DNA of 64,000 nucleotides from an uncultured Prevotellaceae bacterium (GCA_900315075.1 OMXV01000014.1:1-64000); one strand, 5' to 3'; shown: positions 35,043 to 43,910, counted from the first letter of the stretch. Numbers and translations are program-made. Notes: generated from the sequence alone by a model not told the origin.

Positions 35043-36349
35043 ACCGCCAGTCTGAGGCGTGCATGGGCTTTGGCGTAGCGGAGGTAGAGGCATGAGATTT
35101 CCTGGATGACGACGGCGTCGGTGTTGCGGACGCCTGCTTTTTTCAAGTCGAGGATGTTGCGGCTCCAACTGAGGTGTGTGCGCTTGGTAAGGAATTCGGG
35201 GTCGAGGGCGAAAGCACACCCTGCCATGCCATTGAGGTCGAAGAGTTCGTCGTGCATAGCGAGGATTTCGCCAAAATCGGTCTCCCAACTCTTAAATTTC
35301 AAATTCCAAACCTCCACGGTGTCCTTAAGACGGAACTTGTCGCTCTCGATTTTAGAGAGTGCTGCGAGGAAGTCGCTACCGCAAAGGAGCACCTTGCGCT
35401 TGTTGCCGATACCCGTACCCACGAAGAGGTCTTTGGAGATATCCACGAGGTCGTCGTCGGTGATGACGGTGACGAGTTTGGTGTTATCCCACTGCCCCAC
35501 TTCGATATCTTTTCCAGCCTGCCACCAGATGCCTTTGGTGAACCACTGGCTCATACCGTCTTTTGTGGAATGGCTCACACGATTCATATCACCGAAGAGG
35601 TAGGAATTTTCCATAGTGAGTCGCATGTCGTAGATGCTGTCTTCCTCGAGGTCGTTGAAGTCCCAGTTCACCTCTTTATTGGCGATTTTGTCGAGGGTTG
35701 ACTGCTCTATTTGTGCCATGAAATTCTGGCAATACTGCAACTCCGAGGTGGGAAGGTTGTTGAAGCGACCAGTCTGCACGTCGAGTTCGCCGCAGCTCTT
35801 TCCCATACGGATGAGCGTGGTGTTGACGGGGATGGCAGGCACGCCGATAGGTTGCTGGCTGACCATGGTGCCATTGACGGCATAGACGATAGGCTGTCCG
35901 GTGGAGGTTTTTCCGCAGACGCAGAGCACCAGGTCAGGAGTATTGGCGGCATTGGCATTGTATGCCACACCTTTGTAGTCGGTTTTTGCCTTCACACCTA
36001 CCACACGGATGGTGTCGTCGAGGGTGAACATATCGGGGTCGGCAACTTCTATCTCCACAGAGGGTGTAGATGATGCGGTGACGGCTGTGGTGAGGGTGGT
36101 TTTTACGGGACGTGTACCTACGCTGTAGTATTTCACTTCAAAACTTCCACTTCGCTGAGCGGTAGCATAGCGCGAGATTTGGTCAATAGGGGTAGCCATT
36201 GGGCGAATCTTAGTGATACGCTCGTCGATTTCCTTCTGATAGATTTCAGGGTCGTCCTCACGTCCGAAAGTCTCGGTGGCGATGCCCTCGGCACGCTCGT
36301 GTCCGCCTCGAGAGATGCCTGCGTCGGGTAAATTCATTTTTGTACTCAT
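35036..36349 (-). CDS. Phage major capsid protein
   Basis: 437 residues from MSTKMNLPDAGI; the longer frame to 36424 crosses the promoter. The acidic N-terminus leads to PMATPIDQISRYATAQRSGSF and a HK97-fold-like body. The block FNDLEEDSIYDMRLTMENSYLFGDMNR, the GKSCGELDVQTGRFN segment and the C-terminal LYLRYAKAHARLRL strand resemble the SU10/DUF5309-type capsid family, which is my best match. It heads the morphogenesis cluster 36.3-29.6 kb on the minus strand. The stop codon lies at the edge of a TTAGGAG array. No separate scaffold or protease gene is adjacent. Confidence 0.75.
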   Translation of the reverse strand: MSTKMNLPDAGISRGGHERAEGIATETFGREDDPEIYQKEIDERITKIRPMATPIDQISRYATAQRSGSFEVKYYSVGTRPVKTTLTTAVTASSTPSVEIEVADPDMFTLDDTIRVVGVKAKTDYKGVAYNANAANTPDLVLCVCGKTSTGQPIVYAVNGTMVSQQPIGVPAIPVNTTLIRMGKSCGELDVQTGRFNNLPTSELQYCQNFMAQIEQSTLDKIANKEVNWDFNDLEEDSIYDMRLTMENSYLFGDMNRVSHSTKDGMSQWFTKGIWWQAGKDIEVGQWDNTKLVTVITDDDLVDISKDLFVGTGIGNKRKVLLCGSDFLAALSKIESDKFRLKDTVEVWNLKFKSWETDFGEILAMHDELFDLNGMAGCAFALDPEFLTKRTHLSWSRNILDLKKAGVRNTDAVVIQEISCLYLRYAKAHARLRLAVS

Positions 36350-36398
36350 TGTAATGTGGTTTTTATGAATAAAACATTGTTTGGGTGTGATCACGCTG

Positions 36399-36406
36399 CA
36401 AAAGTA
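36399..36406 (-). promoter_or_regulatory. -7 element upstream of the capsid cluster
   Basis: TACTTTTG followed by CAGC on the minus strand, 50 bases before the capsid start. It is the only clear promoter motif I see for the 36.3-30 kb cluster. Confidence 0.5.
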
Positions 36407-36450
36407 ATGCGAGAATAACACCAAGGCATGGCATTTTCGGAATTATTCCT

Positions 36451-36458
36451 TACTTTTG
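36451..36458 (+). promoter_or_regulatory. -7 element of the RAYT gene
   Basis: TACTTTTG followed by CATC, 23 bases before the start codon. A TTTTC stretch about 11 bases upstream is not at the usual -33 distance, so the element stands alone. Confidence 0.5.
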
Positions 36459-36481
36459 CATCATAAAAAGAAAAACGTGAA

Positions 36482-37753
36482 ATGCCAAAGACTGACAAGC
36501 AGATACAATCGATTAAGGCGATAGCAGGCGCAAAAAAAGAATCAATGAAACGCCGCGACGACCGCCATGACTATACGGAGCGTCGCATGTATATGATTAC
36601 CTTGGAAGTAGAGGAGCGACAGCCTGTCTTAGGACGGCTCATTGGTGATGCCTATGCCCGTATGGATAGTGATAGCAGACCGCATGTTGAGCTTTCAGCC
36701 ATTGGCAAAATGGTAGAGGCTGAATGGTATGGCATTCCTCGCTATTATCCACAGATAAAGGTGGAAGCCCTACAAATCATGCCCGACCACTTGCATGGCA
36801 TCCTCTTTGTGATGAGGCAGCTGCCAGTGCACTTAGGAAAAGTGATTTCTGGCTTCAAGGCTGGATGCCGCAAAAGATTAAGGGAAATGGCACAAGAGGC
36901 GGCTGAAAGGGAGACTGCTGAAAGGGAGGCGATTGTTGCGGCGAAGCCGCAACCTACGGAGAAAATAGCCCCACCAACATACGGACTTTCCAACGAAGCA
37001 AATGGGCTGGGAACAGCCGCTGGGGCCAATGGGCACAGGCCAACCACCGAGGCAAATGGGCAGGGAGCGGCCGCTGGGGCCAATAGGCACAGACCAACCA
37101 CCGAGGCAAATGGGCAGGGAGCGACAGGGCTATTCTCTCCGCAGGCGATGGCTTCGCCATCGCAAAGACCCGCTTCGCCATCACGATGCCCCCACCCTTC
37201 TCCTCGTCTTTTCGCCCCTGGTTACAACGACCTGATACTCCGTTCCTCCAAAGAGCTTTCTGCTTGGGTAAACTACCTGTGGGATAACCCCCGCCGCCTT
37301 CTGTTGAAGCGAGCCAACCCTGAGTGGCTTCGCCCATTTTTCGGTCTTCGCATCGGCCAGCATAGCTACAGTGGGATTGGCAATCGAGCTTTGCTCACAG
37401 CCCCTCATCGCCTTGCCGTGCGTGTGTCAAGGCATTACACCAGCAAGGAGATAGACACCCTTGTCTGTGAATACCTTCGAGCAGCCACAATGGGTGCCGT
37501 GCTTGTCTCACCGGCCATCTCACCAGGTGAAAAGCGTGTGATGCGAGCAGCATTTGATGCCGGCTATTCCACTATCGTCTTGATGGAAAATGGCTTTACG
37601 CCATTATCAAAACCCCATGGTGAGCAATTCTATGCCTGTGCAAATGGCAGGCTGCTCATGCTCTCGCCTTTTGATTATCATAACGAAAAACGGGAAATCA
37701 CCTCGGAACAATGCTACCGACTAAATCTCATGACAATGGAGATATGTCAATAA
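36482..37753 (+). CDS. REP-associated tyrosine transposase (Y1/IS200-like) with C-terminal DprA/Smf-like domain
   Basis: 423 residues. The Y1 domain has the HUH-type metal motif in LQIMPDHLHGILFV (His ~102-105) and the probable catalytic Tyr ~247 in FAPGYNDLILRS, followed by YLWDNPRRLLLKR as in RAYT proteins. Between them (~145-240) sits a low-complexity insertion: a ~54-bp tandem unit (EANGQGAAAGANRHRPTT) flanked by two REP-like hairpins in the coding DNA. The C-terminal ~120 residues (GAVLVSPAISPGEKRVMRAA, FDAGYSTIVLMENGF) resemble the Rossmann nucleotide/ssDNA-binding fold of DprA/Smf. It likely acts on the dispersed hairpins found around the window (inference). Confidence 0.78.
   Translation: MPKTDKQIQSIKAIAGAKKESMKRRDDRHDYTERRMYMITLEVEERQPVLGRLIGDAYARMDSDSRPHVELSAIGKMVEAEWYGIPRYYPQIKVEALQIMPDHLHGILFVMRQLPVHLGKVISGFKAGCRKRLREMAQEAAERETAEREAIVAAKPQPTEKIAPPTYGLSNEANGLGTAAGANGHRPTTEANGQGAAAGANRHRPTTEANGQGATGLFSPQAMASPSQRPASPSRCPHPSPRLFAPGYNDLILRSSKELSAWVNYLWDNPRRLLLKRANPEWLRPFFGLRIGQHSYSGIGNRALLTAPHRLAVRVSRHYTSKEIDTLVCEYLRAATMGAVLVSPAISPGEKRVMRAAFDAGYSTIVLMENGFTPLSKPHGEQFYACANGRLLMLSPFDYHNEKREITSEQCYRLNLMTMEICQ
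36935..37163. repeat. REP-like hairpins and 54-bp tandem repeat inside the RAYT gene
   Basis: GTTGCGGC-GAA-GCCGCAAC (36935-36953) and GCGATGGC-TTC-GCCATCGC (37145-37163) flank 2.4 copies of a ~54-bp unit (about 36997-37120). All remain in frame. Confidence 0.8.
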
Positions 37754-37775
37754 AAAGCTATGGAGATATACATAG

Positions 37776-37806
37776 AAAAAGGAGTGCCGATTGGCACTCC
37801 TTTTTT
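37776..37806. terminator. Bidirectional terminator
   Basis: AAAAAGGAGTGCC and GGCACTCCTTTTTT arms with a GATT loop between the converging RAYT and small-peptide genes. Confidence 0.9.
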
Positions 37807-37822
37807 ATAGATAAACCTTGAT

Positions 37823-38005
37823 TTACAACTGGTCGTCCCAGACACTGCGGTTTGAGCGGTTGATTTGTCCTGGGTCTGGTTCGGGATCGATAACGATACC
37901 GTTTCCCGGATCACCACCTGAGAAAGTGTCAATCATTACACCTTTTTTCATGGCCATTCTCATCACCTTGATGGAAGGGCAGGAATATTTCTTTTGTTTG
38001 TTCAT
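37823..38005 (-). CDS. Small peptide of the K-x-Y...NRSVWDD type
   Basis: 60 residues, no signal peptide. It begins MNKQKKYSCPSIKVMRMAMK, has a Gly/Asp/Pro-rich centre (SGGDPGNGIVIDPEPDPG) and ends NRSNRSVWDDQL. The second such gene at 60.5 kb shares the basic start with a Tyr-x(2)-P and the NSVWD end. Many Bacteroidales genomes carry comparable tiny genes of unknown role. Own terminator; the leader to the start is a G-poor array. Small size leaves some doubt, but the paralogue supports it. Confidence 0.65.
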   Translation of the reverse strand: MNKQKKYSCPSIKVMRMAMKKGVMIDTFSGGDPGNGIVIDPEPDPGQINRSNRSVWDDQL

Positions 38006-38011
38006 AATTAT

Positions 38012-38122
38012 AATCTTTTTTAGGTTATAAGGTTATGAGGTTATAAGGTTATGAGGTGATAAGGTTATGAGGTGATATCTCACCTTAAAACCTACGAGCG
38101 TAGCGACCTTATAACCTCAAGC
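38012..38122. repeat. 8-bp GGTTATRA/TAACCTYA spacer arrays
   Basis: Sense (minus) order: GTAAAGTAAGGGCTTGAGG and GTAGGTTTTAAGGTGAG after the stop of the 38.1 kb gene, then TCACCTCATAACCTTAT units without G up to the peptide start. A related array is at 21.78 kb. Confidence 0.75.
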
Positions 38123-38129
38123 CCTTACT

Positions 38130-41100
38130 TTACTTAACCACGACTTTACGTCCGTTCTGAATATAGACGCCTTTCTGCTTTGGCTCATTGATCTTCACAC
38201 CCTGGAGGTTGTAGGTACCCTCATGAGCAGCCTTGCGTGCGCCATCCACCTCTACGATACCTGTGGATTCCTCGCCGTCGAAGTTGAGGTTGAACTCAAC
38301 TGCGGAAGGATCGACGTCAGTCTTAAAGAAATTGAAATAGAGACGGAAGGTGTGCAGATTGACTGGTTCGTTGGAGTATCTCAGTTTGTTGTCGGCACCG
38401 AGGTAATATGCATAGACCTCATCCTTGGATGGGTCAGCGACAACAGTGCTGTAGTTACCCATTACCCAGAATGCTTTGTCACTAGTAAAAATCATTGGTC
38501 CCTCTGGGTCGCTGAAATCAATCGTCACACCATTGAACACTGGGTCAACGATATTTTCGCCCTGCTCTTCCCACTTGAAGATATAGAACCAGTCGGAAGA
38601 GATTTCCGTTGCAGGTGAGAACGTAATGTCAACGTGTGTTCCTTCCACCTTTGCATTGTACAATTCACAGATCTTAGCTCCAGCGAGTGGTGACTCAGCG
38701 ATTTCCTCCTCAGTGAGGTTGAATGGCAAGCAGAGGGTGTTCCAGTTGCCGTCTTTGTAGAACACGCGGTCTTTGAGCACCACACTGGCGGGTTTGCCCT
38801 TCATGTCAATCAGCAAGTCCATGTTCTTGGCACCCTCTTCCTGTGCGAGGTCATCGTCAAGCAATACGAGTGGGGAAGCAGTGCTGAAGAGGATGGTATT
38901 GCTCCACTCTGTAGGCACCTTGTCGCATACGCCCTGCACCTGAAGTTCGTATTCGGTGCTTTGCTCCAGACCAGTGATTTTAGCAGTAGCCTCGTCGGTG
39001 GTCACCTCCTGCCATTCGTTGGCAGGGATTTCACCGGTTATGATAGCGACGTTATCGACGTTCAGCATAAACATATCCGAGATGTTGAAGTGGCGGATGG
39101 CGATATAGCCTTTCTGCCCCTTAAACCCACTGAGGTCGGCGGTGTATTCTGTCAGCACATCCTTGGCTATAGTCTCTGGAATAAGGAGGTTTGACTTGTC
39201 TGCCAGGAAGTTTTCGGCTGTGTTGCCTTCGGTAGAGACATAGACGGCGAAGTGCTCAGCGGCCCAATTTGGGTCTTGTCCACGGAGCCATACGCTCAGC
39301 GTACCCTGAAGTTCAATCTCAGGCGATACGAGCCAGTTGTCGGGATGGAGGGCCCCGGAGTTATTGTCATAACTTGCCGATGTGGCATGATTTGCGTCGA
39401 ATCCACATGGATTACCGGCAGCATCCAGATCGCCATTTGATGTTACGAGCCAGTTTCTTCCGTCGCCATCAGAGTCGATGACGGTCCAGTCTCCCATTCC
39501 GCTCTCAAAGTCCTCGAAGAAGGATGTCTCAAGAGAGGCCGGTTTTCTGTAGCGCACGACGTAACTCTCGCTCTCGCCCTTCCATGTGACTTTAGCAGAA
39601 GTGGTGTACGACTTGACAGTCACGTCAAACGGCACGGGACATGGCTCCAGCGTAGTGAATACACCAGAAAAGATCTTGCTGTTAGCCTCTTCGCATACGC
39701 CCTCGAGTTCGTATACGTAAATGGACTCAGGTGTGAGTCCGTCAAGCACCACGCTTTCGTCGTTGGTGTTGATGGTGGTCTCTTCTACGGCCGGATAGAT
39801 ACCGAAGTTGTCGATGAGGAGATAGTTTTTGTCAAAGCCTACATGGTGGATGGCGATATAGCCTGTCTGTCCCTTGTATTCGCTCAGGTCGATAGATACC
39901 TCACCCCATTCACCGAGTGTAGCATTGGCCATCTCGCGCAAGACGACGGTGAAGTCTTCCTCAGCAGTAGTACCTGTGGAGAGCAGCACCTCGTATGCGT
40001 CTGGGTAGCCGGCGCTGGTCCGGTCATAGAATTTCAGCGTACCACCAAGTTCCACTTCCGGTGTGATGAGCCAGTTGTCGGCTTGGTATGCGCTGTTACC
40101 AGTCCAACTCCACGAACTGGCAGCGTATGTTCCGCTGTATGCGTTGATATTTAATCCATTGGTCTTATACGTATACCAGCCATTCGCCTGTGGTGCGTCT
40201 CCTTCGGTATAGACGGTCCACTGGTCGAGTCCATTCTCGAAGTCATCGAAGAATAGAGCGGGTTTGTAGCGCAGGATATAACTATCGCTGTATCCTGTCC
40301 ATGAAATCTCTGCTGTGGTAGCCAAAGGTGATACCTCCACGTCTTCTGGCATCACACATGCCGGTAGTGTGGTGAAAGAGATGACATCACTTGTCTTGTT
40401 TTCATCACAGGTGGGGAACACGAGTAGGTAATAAGTGGTCTCCGGCTGCAATCCAGTGAGGGTGAAAGGATTCTCATTGGCATCGGCGAAGGAGACATCC
40501 TGGTCGTTCTCAGCCATGTACATGATTGTCCATGATGTGGAGGTGCCTTTCTCTGTCCAACTCAGTGTGGCGGTATGGGCTGTGACATCCGAGTATGCTA
40601 AGTCAACAGGTGTGAGACAGTCGGTCTCTACTGTGCAATCCACAAGGTATGTAGCCTTTACTCCTGGTGTAATGGTGTTTCCAGCCCCATGCTTAGCGAT
40701 AGCCTCACCACTGACATCATAGATGTTATATCCAACGATATACGAGTCGAATCCACTGCCACCGGACACCAGTACGATATCAATCTGCTGGCCGGGGCAT
40801 ACCGGTACGATACCTGTGGTGGCGTCGTCATAACTCAATGTTGCGATGACGTTGCCCGACAGATGGTCAACCACATCCAAGTGTGTTCCAAGCCATCCGT
40901 AGCCAAGGCCATCTTCAAGTTCGTAAGTGATGGCACACTTGTCCTCATCCTCACATGCTTCGAATGCAACGACGGTCTCTACCCAGTCGCTCCTACTGGT
41001 GGCATCGCATACTGAGCGTACCTTCACTGTAAGGATATCACCTGCATTACCATTGAGGGTCACGTAGGGATCCGAGACATAGAACGAGTTTGTGGTCCCG

Positions 41101-41801
41101 TTAGCTGCGGTGTATTCCACCTGCCAGTTATCGGCTTCTGAAGTCCAACTGACTTTTGCCGAAGTGGTGGTGACATCGCTGACGGTAAGATCCTTTGGCT
41201 TCTTGCAGGTGCTCGCCGTAGCAGCGTACTCAAAGGTGGTCTTTGGCAGGAAGTTGCGGACGGTGTAGGAGATTTCCTCCGGGCTGCTGCCGTTGTAGCC
41301 ACTGATGGCAGCCGCAGTAGCCTCCACACCTTTCCATGTGACAGACTTGTATGAGCCTTTCTCAGTCTGGCTGAAAGCCACAAGGAGGTTGCCACCTTTG
41401 TACTGGTAGGGTTCATCGAACTCCACTGTCATCACGCCACCTTCCACTGAGATAGCGCCTTCATAAACCTGTGAAAGTTCCTCAAAGTCGTAGGCTACGG
41501 GGGACTCGCCAAAAGTCTCTTCTTTCACCTCTGAAAGATAGACCTTTATCTTGGCATTGCCCCATGAGGCATCAGCTACGGCATAGAATTTCATCTTGGT
41601 GATGTAATTTTTTGACATGTCAGCCAAGTCATCAGCAGGAATGATAAACTGACTCCTGTTGTAGGAGTCTGCCCAATAGCCATAGAATGGAACCATCGAA
41701 TTGGTGGCTTCTCCATCATTGACCGTAATCTCATCTGCTCTCGCACCCACCGCTATCAGCAGCAAGGAGAGCAACAGGAAAGATAGTCGAAATTTTTTCA
41801 T
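38130..41801 (-). CDS. Giant secreted adhesin: FN3 and cleaved-adhesin domains, T9SS-type tail
   Basis: 1223 residues with a signal peptide (MKKFRLSFLLLSLLLIAVGARA). At least four fibronectin III modules are visible (KPKDLTVSDVTTTSAKVSW; LTPVDLAYSDVTAHTATLSW; VMPEDVEVSPLATTAEISW; PVPFDVTVKSYTTSAKVTW). Two cleaved-adhesin/choice-of-anchor jelly rolls are recognisable from DDFENGLDQWTV...DNWLITPEVELGG and EDFESGMGDWTV...DNWLVSPEIELQG. A beta-rich domain (GNWNTLCLPFNLTEEEIAES) follows, then the tail with GVKINEPKQKGVYIQNGRKV. The domains resemble those of Porphyromonas haemagglutinin/adhesin proteins. Probably exported by the type IX system and surface-attached. Confidence 0.87.
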   Translation of the reverse strand: MKKFRLSFLLLSLLLIAVGARADEITVNDGEATNSMVPFYGYWADSYNRSQFIIPADDLADMSKNYITKMKFYAVADASWGNAKIKVYLSEVKEETFGESPVAYDFEELSQVYEGAISVEGGVMTVEFDEPYQYKGGNLLVAFSQTEKGSYKSVTWKGVEATAAAISGYNGSSPEEISYTVRNFLPKTTFEYAATASTCKKPKDLTVSDVTTTSAKVSWTSEADNWQVEYTAANGTTNSFYVSDPYVTLNGNAGDILTVKVRSVCDATSRSDWVETVVAFEACEDEDKCAITYELEDGLGYGWLGTHLDVVDHLSGNVIATLSYDDATTGIVPVCPGQQIDIVLVSGGSGFDSYIVGYNIYDVSGEAIAKHGAGNTITPGVKATYLVDCTVETDCLTPVDLAYSDVTAHTATLSWTEKGTSTSWTIMYMAENDQDVSFADANENPFTLTGLQPETTYYLLVFPTCDENKTSDVISFTTLPACVMPEDVEVSPLATTAEISWTGYSDSYILRYKPALFFDDFENGLDQWTVYTEGDAPQANGWYTYKTNGLNINAYSGTYAASSWSWTGNSAYQADNWLITPEVELGGTLKFYDRTSAGYPDAYEVLLSTGTTAEEDFTVVLREMANATLGEWGEVSIDLSEYKGQTGYIAIHHVGFDKNYLLIDNFGIYPAVEETTINTNDESVVLDGLTPESIYVYELEGVCEEANSKIFSGVFTTLEPCPVPFDVTVKSYTTSAKVTWKGESESYVVRYRKPASLETSFFEDFESGMGDWTVIDSDGDGRNWLVTSNGDLDAAGNPCGFDANHATSASYDNNSGALHPDNWLVSPEIELQGTLSVWLRGQDPNWAAEHFAVYVSTEGNTAENFLADKSNLLIPETIAKDVLTEYTADLSGFKGQKGYIAIRHFNISDMFMLNVDNVAIITGEIPANEWQEVTTDEATAKITGLEQSTEYELQVQGVCDKVPTEWSNTILFSTASPLVLLDDDLAQEEGAKNMDLLIDMKGKPASVVLKDRVFYKDGNWNTLCLPFNLTEEEIAESPLAGAKICELYNAKVEGTHVDITFSPATEISSDWFYIFKWEEQGENIVDPVFNGVTIDFSDPEGPMIFTSDKAFWVMGNYSTVVADPSKDEVYAYYLGADNKLRYSNEPVNLHTFRLYFNFFKTDVDPSAVEFNLNFDGEESTGIVEVDGARKAAHEGTYNLQGVKINEPKQKGVYIQNGRKVVVK

Positions 41802-41892
41802 AAGCGTTGCTGTTAAAAATGAATAAGATATATGAATATTGAATATTTTAAGGACTTGCGGTAAAAATATGATAGATTTGGATTATTTTGCA

Positions 41893-41900
41893 AAAGTATA
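41893..41900 (-). promoter_or_regulatory. -7 element of the 38.1 kb adhesin gene
   Basis: TACTTTTG followed by CAAAA on the minus strand, about 90 bases upstream of the start; A/T-rich surroundings make the -33 box ambiguous. Confidence 0.45.
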
Positions 41901-41958
41901 AAAAAAAACTAAAGTGTCAAAATAATTACGGAATATTTTTTAAGATAACAAATTCAGA

Positions 41959-42756
41959 CTATTCCATGCTTTCGAGTTGTGCTTTAGCACGTTCATGACC
42001 TTGTTCGGCTGCCTTTTCAAAATACTCTTTTGCCAACTTTTTGTTTTCAGGGAAAGCTATTCCCAACATATAGCATAACCCTAAGTAGTATTGAGCTTGT
42101 GCATATCCTTGGTCAGCAGCCTCGGTGAATAGGGCTATCGATTCATAAACATTTCGCGGCACTCCCTCACCTTCATACCGCATTAATCCATAATTCGTAA
42201 GTGCGGCGGGAAGTTTTTTGTATTGAGCTTTTTCAAACCATTGGGCGGCTTCCCTACGGTCTTTTTGTATCCCAAGGGCATAGTAATAACATACACCGAG
42301 GTTGTTTTGTGCCTCTTCATCACCTTGTTTTGCGGCTTTTAAATACCATTCGAAAGATTGAAATTTATCTTCTTCGACACCATATCCATGAGCATAGCAA
42401 TAACCTAAGAAGAATTGCGCCTTGGGATGATTTTTATAGGCAGCCTTTTTGAAACATTCCACGGCTTTTTCATAATTCTGGCGTACGCCATCACCGAAGA
42501 AATACGACACCCCAAGGTTGAACTGTGCTACGGCAACCCCTTGGTCAGCGGCCTTGCCGTACCATTTTGCGGCTTTCTTGTAGCTTTGCTTCACGCCCTC
42601 GCCATAGAAATAGCGATTTCCCACTTGTGTCTGTGCCACAGCATCACCTCGCTTAGCGCTTTTAAGTGTGGTCTTAAATGGGGTCTGTGCCCAGGAATTC
42701 GTGGGCACCATCAGGAGTACCATGGCTCCCAATAACAAATAAACAGTCTTTTTCAT
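41959..42756 (-). CDS. Secreted Sel1-like repeat protein
   Basis: 265 residues with a signal peptide (MKKTVYLLLGAMVLLMVPTNSWAQ). Six Sel1/TPR-like units of ~36 residues follow, each with A...L(G)..Y..G.GV...Y.KA..W..KAA (for example AVAQFNLGVSYFFGDGVRQN and EEAQNNLGVCYYYALGIQKD). Such periplasmic or surface repeat proteins act as protein-interaction scaffolds. Its start is 11 bases from the stop of the four-helix-bundle gene upstream, so they are co-transcribed. Confidence 0.85.
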   Translation of the reverse strand: MKKTVYLLLGAMVLLMVPTNSWAQTPFKTTLKSAKRGDAVAQTQVGNRYFYGEGVKQSYKKAAKWYGKAADQGVAVAQFNLGVSYFFGDGVRQNYEKAVECFKKAAYKNHPKAQFFLGYCYAHGYGVEEDKFQSFEWYLKAAKQGDEEAQNNLGVCYYYALGIQKDRREAAQWFEKAQYKKLPAALTNYGLMRYEGEGVPRNVYESIALFTEAADQGYAQAQYYLGLCYMLGIAFPENKKLAKEYFEKAAEQGHERAKAQLESME

Positions 42757-42767
42757 TGTATTTATTT

Positions 42768-43715
42768 TTAATAGTTTTTCGGAGTAGTCGGAGTACTCGG
42801 AGTATTCGGAGTACTCGGAGTATTCGGAGTATTCGGATTATTCGGAGTACTCGGATCACTCGGATTAATCAGTTGGGTGATATAGGCTTCTAATTGCTCG
42901 ATGCGCTGGCGGAGAGCCACATTCTCCTCTCTTAATCGGGCAAGTTCTGCATTCTCTTCCTGACGATAGCCAGTACGTGCCACATACATCTGCTCTTTGA
43001 TGCCACCTTGCTGCACAAATCGCTGCTGCATGGTTTTGAGTAATTGGGTCAACATGTAAATAGCTTGGTGGCAGAGCGTGATGACGAGATTGGCCATCTC
43101 TTCATCTGACATCTTAGATGCTTTCACAGCATAATTTGTCAAGAAATCATCACTCTTTGTCCAATTTCGCATAGCATTGAAACGTGAATGACTTTTATCC
43201 CACTGTGGCAGATGGCGTGAACGCAGATAATCCTCATAATCGGCTAACAATTCCTCAAGGCTGGCCTTCGCCACATTGGTAAGTTTTATTTCTGTTTCGG
43301 AGGATGTAGCAGCCGCCTGATTGCCTTCGGCGATATTTTGTTTGCCAGAACGCGCTGCCTGCACCATCTGATCTACGGTGCGGTCGCCAAATGCTGGCAG
43401 AAAGCGTTGACAGAAGAGATATGTCAGGTCATAGATAGCCTCAGTGACATGATACACCCTCAGATTGCGATAATGCCCGTGCTGCGGGAGAAAAAGATGC
43501 TTATTGGATGGAGATTTCGGAGATTTCGGAGTACTCGGAGTATTCGGAGTGCTCGGAGTATTCGGAGTGCTCGGAGTATTCGGAGTACTCGGAGTATTCT
43601 GATTATTCGGAGTATTCTGATTATTCGGAGTATTCTGATTATTCTGATTATTCTGATTATTCGGATCATTCGGATCATTCGGATCACTCGGATTATTCTG
43701 ATTATTCGGATTCAT
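42768..43715 (-). CDS. Four-helix-bundle suffix-domain protein with translated 9-bp repeats at both ends
   Basis: 315 residues. The folded core (~65-250: RNLRVYHVTEAIYDLTYLFC, VQAARSGKQNIAEGNQAAAT, ASLEELLADYEDYLRSRHLPQW) matches the four-helix-bundle (S23/Avd-like) family common in Bacteroidales. A coiled-coil stretch (LARLREENVALRQRIEQLEAY) follows. Both termini are low complexity: ~60 N-terminal residues (NNQNTPNNQNTPSTPNTP) and ~30 C-terminal residues (NPNTPNTPSTPNTPSTP), encoded by the 9-bp array family. Related Avd proteins serve DGRs and others bind nucleic acid; the role here is unknown. Confidence 0.8.
   Translation of the reverse strand: MNPNNQNNPSDPNDPNDPNNQNNQNNQNTPNNQNTPNNQNTPSTPNTPSTPNTPSTPNTPSTPKSPKSPSNKHLFLPQHGHYRNLRVYHVTEAIYDLTYLFCQRFLPAFGDRTVDQMVQAARSGKQNIAEGNQAAATSSETEIKLTNVAKASLEELLADYEDYLRSRHLPQWDKSHSRFNAMRNWTKSDDFLTNYAVKASKMSDEEMANLVITLCHQAIYMLTQLLKTMQQRFVQQGGIKEQMYVARTGYRQEENAELARLREENVALRQRIEQLEAYITQLINPSDPSTPNNPNTPNTPSTPNTPSTPTTPKNY
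43508..43715. repeat. Translated 9-bp array, 5' end of the four-helix-bundle gene
   Basis: About 22 degenerate 9-bp units (TCGGAGTAT, TCTGATTAT, TCGGATCAT). A second array (42778-42868, ~10 units) encodes the C-terminus. Both keep frame. Confidence 0.9.
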
Positions 43716-43748
43716 AGATTGAGGATGATTAGGTCTTTGTAATTACAC

Positions 43749-43756
43749 TGCAAATA
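43749..43756 (-). promoter_or_regulatory. -7 element of the four-helix-bundle/Sel1 operon
   Basis: TATATTTG followed by CAGTG on the minus strand, just upstream of the gene; TTTTTTG lies 5-10 bases further upstream rather than at the normal -33 distance. Confidence 0.45.
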
Positions 43757-43866
43757 TAGACAAAAAATCGGAATTATCAGCCAACAGTGACAAAGAATTT
43801 ACTATTCTTCAAAGGAATAATCATGAAAGCACAGAGCAATGAAAAAAAGCGAGAGATATGGACACA

Positions 43867-43904
43867 AAGAAAGGGCGCCATCTTGACAGACAGCGCCCTT
43901 TCTT
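43867..43904 (-). terminator. Terminator downstream of the cohesin/dockerin gene
   Basis: AAGAAAGGGCGC and GCGCCCTTTCTT arms with a 14-base loop, about 95 bases after the stop codon at 43998. Confidence 0.8.
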
Positions 43905-43910
43905 GGTATA

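Noticed and set aside
37001-37337. Alternative frames across the 54-bp repeat of the RAYT gene
   Set aside because: Repeat-derived readings in other frames without any domain.
36482-37753. Classical IS200/IS605 element
   Set aside because: No TnpB/IscB partner and the protein is long with an extra domain; RAYT-type is a better fit, and no element ends are evident.
43338-43742. Frames encoding long RSIRSTRSIRS or SEYSEYSECSEY stretches
   Set aside because: Other-frame and other-strand readings of the 9-bp array; the frame with the folded four-helix-bundle core is the real gene.
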